A DNA stretch of 64,000 nucleotides from Streptomyces sp. col6 (lineage in GTDB: Bacteria > Actinomycetota > Actinomycetes > Streptomycetales > Streptomycetaceae), in the NCBI RefSeq assembly GCF_008042035.1, contig NZ_RDBL01000006.1:1721166-1785165 (forward strand), read 5' to 3'. The translations under genes and the position numbers were made by a program. The notes under the pieces are model-generated. The model saw only the letters and a program-made list of their open reading frames with translations, was not told where the DNA came from and did no database searches. This document shows positions 59,404-64,000 of this stretch, one piece after another (within the stretch, counting starts at the first letter, position 1; each line of letters begins with the position of its first letter).

Positions 59404-60151
59404 ACACCGCGCCCTCCGGGTCCGCGACCGTCGCGACTCTGCCGCTCGGGCCCTCTCTCGGCGGGCTGAGGACGTGACCGCCCAGCTCCGCCACCCGCTG
59501 CGCGGCCTCGTCGGTGTCGGCCACCTCGAAGTACGTCATCCAGTGCGGCCCCCGGTCGCGCAGCAGGGCATGGCCGACGCCGTGCAGGGAGGCCACCGGA
59601 CGGCCCTGGAGATGCAGGGTCTGGTAGTCGAAGTCCGCCGAGACGACGGCCTTGGGCTCGTAGCCGAAGACCGCCTGGTAGAACTTGGCGACCGTCGACG
59701 TCTCCCGGGTGACCAGCTCGTTCCAGACCGGGGTGCCGGGCTGCCCGGCCAGCGTGGTGCCGATGTGCGCGGCGGCCTGCCAGATGCCGAAGACGGCCCC
59801 GCCCGGGTCGGACGCGATGGCCATGCGGCCCGCCTCGCCCGCGTCGAGCGGCCCGACGCCGACCGTGCCGCCGCAGGCCCGGATCGCCTCCGCCGTCTGG
59901 TCCGCGTCGTCGGTGGCCAGGTAGGTCGTCCAGGCGATCGGGAGATGCCGGTCCGGCGGCAGCTGACCGATGCCCGCCACCTCCTTCCCGTCGATCAGCG
60001 CCCGTACATACGGGCCGAGCTGCTCGGGGCCGGGGCCGAACTCCCAGCCGAACAGCTCGGCGTAGAAGTTCTGGGTCGTGCGCAGGCCGTGCACGATCAG
60101 GCTCACCCAGCAAGGTGTTCCGGGTGTACGCCGAGCGGCAGCCTCGGTCAT
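59375..60151 (-). CDS. Protein with two VOC (glyoxalase/bleomycin-resistance) domains
   Basis: 258-residue protein made of two homologous VOC halves. Half one begins TPCWVSLIVHGLRTTQNFYAELFGW and half two VWNELVTRETSTVAKFYQAVFGY; each closes with a similar DPGGAVFGIW or DPEGAVFTIQ strand. Such proteins bind metal and small ligands, for antibiotic binding or glyoxalase/dioxygenase chemistry. The metal ligands are hard to assign, and one pair may be missing, so binding without catalysis is possible. ATG 60151 is preceded by GAGGAG. It shares a 29-bp 3' overlap with the MerR-controlled gene. Confidence 0.9.
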   Translation of the reverse strand: MTEAAARRTPGTPCWVSLIVHGLRTTQNFYAELFGWEFGPGPEQLGPYVRALIDGKEVAGIGQLPPDRHLPIAWTTYLATDDADQTAEAIRACGGTVGVGPLDAGEAGRMAIASDPGGAVFGIWQAAAHIGTTLAGQPGTPVWNELVTRETSTVAKFYQAVFGYEPKAVVSADFDYQTLHLQGRPVASLHGVGHALLRDRGPHWMTYFEVADTDEAAQRVAELGGHVLSPPREGPSGRVATVADPEGAVFTIQRSAKG

Positions 60152-60381
60152 CGTCACTCTCCTCGGACCATCGTGGTGGCCGTACGGGAAATCGGGGCCG
60201 ACGCGCCGTGGTGCGGTGCGAGTGGTGTGCGCCCCGTGCAGATGCTTGCACCACCGGGCGCGGTATGCGCTCCGGCCGCGCCGTCCATTCCGGGATCTCG
60301 CCACAGGCGGCCCGGTTTGTCGTGGTATGGCGGCTTCACTGTTGTTACGGAGGGCCGGGCGTCTGCGCGAGGATGGCACGC

Positions 60382-61212
60382 ATGAAGCCCATCATCTCCG
60401 TTTCCGAATGTGTGAGCGAACTGGCGGGGCCGCGTCCGCCGGTGCTCCTGGACGTACGTTGGCAGCTGGGCGGCCCGAACGGGCGGCCCGACTACGAGGC
60501 GGGGCACATCCCCGGCGCGGTCTACGTGGACCTCGACACGGAGCTCGCCGGTCCGGCGGGTGCCGGCGGCCGTCACCCGCTGCCGGACCCGGCGGAGTTC
60601 GGGGCCGCGATGCGCCGCGCGGGGGTCCGCGGGGACGCACCGGTCGTGGTCTACGACGGCGGCCAGGGCTGGGCGGCTGCGCGCGCCTGGTGGCTGCTGC
60701 GCTGGGCGGGGCACCGGGACGTCCGGGTGCTGGACGGCGGGCTCGCGGCCTGGACGGGGGAGCTGTCGAAGGAGACCCCCGACCCTGCCGAGGGTGACTT
60801 CGTGCCCGCGCCGGGCGCGCTGCCGCTGCTCGACGCGGACGGAGCCGCGGCCCTGGCCCGTTCGGGCGTCCTGCTCGACGCGCGGGCGGCCGAGCGCTAC
60901 CGGGGCGATGTGGAGCCCATCGACCGGGTCGGCGGCCACATCCCGGGCGCCCTCTCCGCCCCGACCGGCGAGAACATGGACGCGGACGGACGCTTCCTGA
61001 GCCCCGACCGCCTGGCCGCCCGGTTCGCCGGCCTCGGCGTCGGCGGCGACACGGCGGAGGTCGGCGTCTACTGCGGTTCGGGCGTCTCCGGGGCCCAGCA
61101 GGTGCTGGCACTGGAACTCGCCGGGCACCGGGCGGCCCTCTACGCGGGCTCCTGGTCCGAGTGGTCCGCCGACGAGTCGCGCCCGGTCGCCACCGGACCC
61201 GACCCCCGGTAA
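60382..61212 (+). CDS. Sulfurtransferase with tandem rhodanese domains
   Basis: 276-residue enzyme of the thiosulfate/3-mercaptopyruvate sulfurtransferase group. Domain 1 (residues 1-130) is the inactive half; domain 2 has the active-site loop around Cys near residue 235 (VGVYCGSGVSG). The CGSGVS sequence fits mercaptopyruvate sulfurtransferases better than CRKGVT of thiosulfate enzymes. Typical blocks are GHIPGAVYVDLD and GHIPGALSAPTGENM. ATG 60382 was preferred because a GAGGAT box 7 nt upstream resembles a leaderless promoter; ATG 60373 is possible. A terminator shared with sepH follows. Confidence 0.92.
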   Translation: MKPIISVSECVSELAGPRPPVLLDVRWQLGGPNGRPDYEAGHIPGAVYVDLDTELAGPAGAGGRHPLPDPAEFGAAMRRAGVRGDAPVVVYDGGQGWAAARAWWLLRWAGHRDVRVLDGGLAAWTGELSKETPDPAEGDFVPAPGALPLLDADGAAALARSGVLLDARAAERYRGDVEPIDRVGGHIPGALSAPTGENMDADGRFLSPDRLAARFAGLGVGGDTAEVGVYCGSGVSGAQQVLALELAGHRAALYAGSWSEWSADESRPVATGPDPR

Positions 61213-61233
61213 CGGAACGCCGTCGCACGACGC

Positions 61234-61269
61234 GCAGGGGCCCGTACGCGTTCGCGTACGGGCCCCTGC
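61234..61269. terminator. Bidirectional terminator between the sulfurtransferase gene and sepH
   Basis: Perfect 17-bp arms, 61234-61250 against 61253-61269, with a minimal loop around TT. It lies between convergent stops. Confidence 0.9.
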
Positions 61270-61286
61270 CATGCCGGCGGGTCCTT

Positions 61287-62345
61287 CTAATCCTGCTTCT
61301 TGCGGCGCGTGCCGAAGACGATCTCGTCCCAGCTGGGCACCGCCGCACGGCGTCCCGGCCGGACCCCGTCCGCCTCGGCCTGCCGGTCCGTCGTCCCGGT
61401 CAGCCGGTCGCGATGGCCCGCGACCGCGCGCGGCATCAGGACGTCCGCGTACGCGGAGCCCGCGCCCGCCGACGCGGCCGGCGGCTCCTCGGCCTCCGGT
61501 TCCCGCTCCGCCGGCTCGATCGCCGGCGGCTCGGGCGGCGAAGGCCGCTCCGGTACGACCATGTCACCGCGGAAGCTCGGGACCGCCTCCAGCAGACTGG
61601 TGAGCGAATCGCGCTCGCTCGCCGTCACCCCGCTGATCCGCTCCTCCGGCTCCGGGGGCGGCGGCGGGGCCGGGCGCTCGATCTGCCGGTCCAGCGCGCG
61701 GTCCAGCGGCCGGTCGCGCGGCAGCCGGGCGATCCGGGGGACGAACGGGAAGCTGGGCTCGGGCGCGGCGACCTCGTCCGTCTCGCCGATCAGCGAACGC
61801 GCCTCGTCGTCGACGGCCTGGACCAGCCGACGCGGCGGGTCGTACGTCCAGCTCGCCGAGTGCGGCTCACCGGCGACCCGGTACACCAGGAGGACCTCCC
61901 AGGTGCCGTCGTCGCGGCGCCACGAGTCCCACTGGACGGTCTCCTTGTCGGCGCCGCGCAGCAGCAGCCGCTCCTGCACCGCCTCGCCGAGCTGGGGGCC
62001 GGTGTTCTCGCCGGGACGGCGCACGGGAGTCTTCCGGGCCCGCTCGGCCATGAAGGCGCGCTCCGCGAGCACGGGGCCCTCGAAGCGGCGGACACGGTCG
62101 ACGGGGATCCCGGCGAACTGGGCGACCTCCTCCGCGGAGGCGCCGGCTCGTATCCGGGCCTGGATGTCGCGGGGGCGGAGGTGGCTCTCCACCTCGATCT
62201 CGATCTGGCCGAGCCGGGCGCGGTCGTTGCGCACGGCGGCTCGCAGCCGCTCGTCGATCGGAAGCGTGTACTCCGTGCTGTCCGCAGCCTTGAGCACCAG
62301 TCGTGTGCCGTCGTTGGAGACGGCCACGACACGCAGTTCGGGCAT
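61287..62345 (-). CDS. sepH: Cell-division regulator SepH
   Basis: 352-residue actinobacterial protein (DUF3071) that stimulates FtsZ assembly in sporulation and vegetative septation. The conserved N-terminal part includes MPELRVVAVSNDG, an HTH-like motif (PRDIQARIRAGASAEEVAQ, then FAGIPVDRVRRFEGPV), DSWRRDDGTWEVLLVY and DEARSLIGE. The middle is a long Pro/Glu-rich linker. The C-terminal end SWDEIVFGTRRKKQD is the second conserved element. ATG 62345 has GGGAGG on this strand. The HTH-like domain is known to act on FtsZ rather than DNA. Confidence 0.93.
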   Translation of the reverse strand: MPELRVVAVSNDGTRLVLKAADSTEYTLPIDERLRAAVRNDRARLGQIEIEVESHLRPRDIQARIRAGASAEEVAQFAGIPVDRVRRFEGPVLAERAFMAERARKTPVRRPGENTGPQLGEAVQERLLLRGADKETVQWDSWRRDDGTWEVLLVYRVAGEPHSASWTYDPPRRLVQAVDDEARSLIGETDEVAAPEPSFPFVPRIARLPRDRPLDRALDRQIERPAPPPPPEPEERISGVTASERDSLTSLLEAVPSFRGDMVVPERPSPPEPPAIEPAEREPEAEEPPAASAGAGSAYADVLMPRAVAGHRDRLTGTTDRQAEADGVRPGRRAAVPSWDEIVFGTRRKKQD

Positions 62346-62839
62346 GGGGACCTCCCGGGTGGTGCCTGCCGACGTCACGTGCGTCGCTGCTTCCGCTAGT
62401 CGAGTGTGGCCTGCCCGGGTGCAGCCTGCCACAACATTGCCGTGTTGCCCGGCGTGTCGGGCGTGAGCCCTTGATCGCCGGTATGCCACGGTAGCCTTTA
62501 CGCAACGCAAAGTGACGGATGGTCACTCCGTGTAGCAGGCCGCCGTGCGATGCCGTGCGCCGCCGGATCGAGTGCCTCCTTCGGCCCCCTCCCGAGGGTT
62601 CCGGACGCCGCGTGGGTGTCCGGCCCCAGGGCTCGCCACAGTACTCCATTCGGGCCATGTGGGTGGACCGCCGCGCCGTCGAAGTTCTCGTCGGTTGCGG
62701 GAGTTGACCTACCCCTCCAGACGCCGCCCGCTCATGATCCGTGTCGTGCTTCACACAATCCGCGCAACCGGAACTTTCGGCTTCGCTCACGTGTCCCTAG
62801 TTGGTGCAGGGTGGGAGAGATGTCAATCAAGGGCTGGAA
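62346..62839. other. Intergenic region between sepH and the repeat protein gene
   Basis: 494 bp with no coding frame I can support. A GGAAC (62768-62772) spaced 18 nt from GTC (62791-62793) resembles ECF-sigma promoters of the SigE/SigR kind and would transcribe the gene at 62840 with about 40 nt of leader. An imperfect CCGGAC/GTCCGG dyad lies near 62600-62620. Nothing matches a known RNA. Confidence 0.5.
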
Positions 62840-63934
62840 ATGGTGCAGAAGCCGGAAAGCGACACAGAACCCAAGGAGAGGCGGATCGATCTGAGCCTGC
62901 CCCAGGTGGCGGGCAGTGCTGTCGCGGCGGTGGCGGCGGCCGTGGCGGCTTCCCAACTCGGTGTGTACGGGACGATCGCCGGCGCGGGTGTCATGAGTGT
63001 CGTGGCCACCTGCGGCGGCTCGGTGTTCCAGCACTTCTTCCGCCGTACGGGGGAGCAGATCCGCGAGGTCACCGTCCAGGTGAAGCACCCGGACCGCGAG
63101 GTGACCGTCCATACCCGCGAGACCGGTCCCCGGCAGCCGGCCCGGACCTCCCGGGAGAGGACCGCGCTGCTGGGAGCGGCGGACGACGCCACCACGGTGC
63201 TGCGACGCGCGGACGCGGGTGCGGACGAGACGACGGTGCTGCGCCGCGTGGACGCGGGTGCGGACCGGCCGACGGTGCCGCGCCGCGTGGATGAGACGAC
63301 GGTCCTGCGCCGCGTCGACGCGGGAGGGGACGAGACGGCCCCCCTGCGCCGTGCGGACGCCGGCGGGACGGTGTTCCTGCCGCGCCAGGACGGCCGGGAC
63401 GCCACGACCGTCCTGCGGCAGGTGCCGGACGAGGAGTTCTCCGACGCGACCACGCACGGCACCCGGGTACGGGGCTGGAAGCGGTCGGCCATCGGCGCGG
63501 CGGTGGTCTTCGCGGTCTCGATGGCCGGCATCACCACGTACGAACTGATCTCGGGCGGTGATCTGAGCGGCGGCCACGGGACGACCGTGGGCTCCGTCGT
63601 ACGCGGTGAGCGCGATGCCGGGCCTTCCGCGCCCGAGCCCGCCGAAACCACCGGCCCCGGCCGGGACGCCACGGACCCCGCCCAGCGGGACGACGGCACG
63701 GCGACGCCCGGCACGGACGGTCGGGACGACAACGGCACCGCCCCGCAGCCGGACCGGAGCGGCGCTCCCACCGAGGGGACGACACCCCCGCCCCCCTCGG
63801 ACCCGGCGGGCGGCGCGGTCGAGCCGTCGCCCACGCCCACCCCGAGCACCACGGACGGCGGCGAGAGCACGGCGCCCGACCCGACGGCCAGCGACGGCGC
63901 CCCGGCGCCGGCCGGAACCGGCACGGGAGAGTGA
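62840..63934 (+). CDS. Membrane protein with repeated TTVLRRVDAG-type units
   Basis: 364-residue protein of no recognised family. Residues 20-65 have hydrophobic Ala/Val-rich helices (SAVAAVAAAVAASQLGVYG and TIAGAGVMSVVATCGGSVF). Residues 110-200 carry at least five degenerate copies of (D/E)-x-T-T-V-L-R-R-(V/A)-D-A-G. A second membrane helix follows (SAIGAAVVFAVSMAGITTYEL, about 218-238), then a 120-residue Thr/Pro/Asp-rich tail that would be extracytoplasmic. The repeats would lie in the cytoplasm. ATG 62840 is picked for the GGCTGGA upstream; GTG 62843 is an alternative. The repeats resemble acidic-Thr sites of Ser/Thr kinases, but this is inference. No partner gene is evident. Confidence 0.75.
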   Translation: MVQKPESDTEPKERRIDLSLPQVAGSAVAAVAAAVAASQLGVYGTIAGAGVMSVVATCGGSVFQHFFRRTGEQIREVTVQVKHPDREVTVHTRETGPRQPARTSRERTALLGAADDATTVLRRADAGADETTVLRRVDAGADRPTVPRRVDETTVLRRVDAGGDETAPLRRADAGGTVFLPRQDGRDATTVLRQVPDEEFSDATTHGTRVRGWKRSAIGAAVVFAVSMAGITTYELISGGDLSGGHGTTVGSVVRGERDAGPSAPEPAETTGPGRDATDPAQRDDGTATPGTDGRDDNGTAPQPDRSGAPTEGTTPPPPSDPAGGAVEPSPTPTPSTTDGGESTAPDPTASDGAPAPAGTGTGE

Positions 63935-63941
63935 GGCCGGG

Positions 63942-64000
63942 TCAGTCGCCCAGCACCCGGCGCAGGTAGTCGTTGCCGAACAGACGGTCCGGGTCGAGCC
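63942..64000 (-). CDS. C-terminal end of a probable FAD-binding oxidase (lactone/alditol oxidase type), partial
   Basis: Only the last 19 codons are visible, ending TGA at 63942-63944. They read LDPDRLFGNDYLRRVLGD, which matches the end of D-arabinono-1,4-lactone oxidase and alditol/xylitol oxidases (Asp-Pro ... Phe ... Asn-x-Tyr-Leu). The rest lies beyond the window. Confidence 0.55.
   Translation of the reverse strand, partial: LDPDRLFGNDYLRRVLGD

Overview
The window is chromosomal DNA of a Streptomyces species or a very close relative. GC content is very high, third codon positions are strongly G/C biased, GTG starts are common, and the gene set includes whiH, hrdB, sepH and a NrdR/NrdJ pair. 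From memory, the gene order follows the Streptomyces coelicolor core around SCO5799-SCO5856 (lexA-nrdR-nrdJ, whiH-hrdB, parE ... parC, ptsH, sepH). That locus comparison is recall, not a search. I see no phage, insertion sequence, CRISPR array, tRNA or rRNA.

Layout. 1-3.8 kb: the end of an NRPS-independent siderophore cluster (IucA/IucC synthetase, hydroxamate-type acyltransferase, second IucA/IucC synthetase). 3.9-10.8 kb: DinG-type helicase, LexA with an SOS box, then NrdR and the B12-dependent ribonucleotide reductase behind two NrdR boxes 32 bp apart. 10.9-20.9 kb: TerD protein, a DUF4937-like protein, histidine phosphatase, ADP-ribosylglycohydrolase, a large membrane protein, an MFS exporter facing its TetR regulator across two palindromes, RNase HII and two uncharacterised genes. 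21-27.6 kb: a RecQ helicase fused to a phosphoribosyltransferase domain, a DUF4192 protein, a Nudix/NrtR-type protein and a one-chain ABC ATPase-permease. 27.8-36.9 kb: whiH, hrdB, a secreted trypsin-like protease, a small zinc-ribbon protein, parE and a two-component operon.

37-50.3 kb: a DUF485/acetate-symporter pair, a LacI regulator, two divergent citrate synthase genes (one with an N-terminal DNA-binding domain) around an AT-rich stack of palindromes, a CobW GTPase, parC, and a pair of M16 peptidase subunits. 50.3-64 kb: a cyclic-di-AMP (ydaO-type) riboswitch ahead of a secreted M23 peptidase, a GntR regulator, ptsH with a DasR-type site, a GNAT/acyl-CoA-synthetase fusion, a phosphatase, thymidine kinase, a MerR-controlled membrane gene, a double VOC protein, a sulfurtransferase, sepH, a repeat-bearing membrane protein and the tail of a probable FAD oxidase.

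Most of this is housekeeping and developmental core: replication and repair (LexA, DinG, RecQ, RNase HII, topoisomerase IV), nucleotide supply (NrdR/J, thymidine kinase), principal sigma factor, sporulation and division (WhiH, SepH) and carbon regulation (HPr, LacI, citrate synthases). The least explained parts are the HTH-citrate synthase and its palindrome array, the RecQ-phosphoribosyltransferase fusion, the protein with TTVLRR-type repeats at 62.8 kb, and the small protein at 19.5 kb that resembles the end of a helicase. Several genes share a leaderless layout: a TAnnnT -10 box ending 6-7 nt before the start codon.
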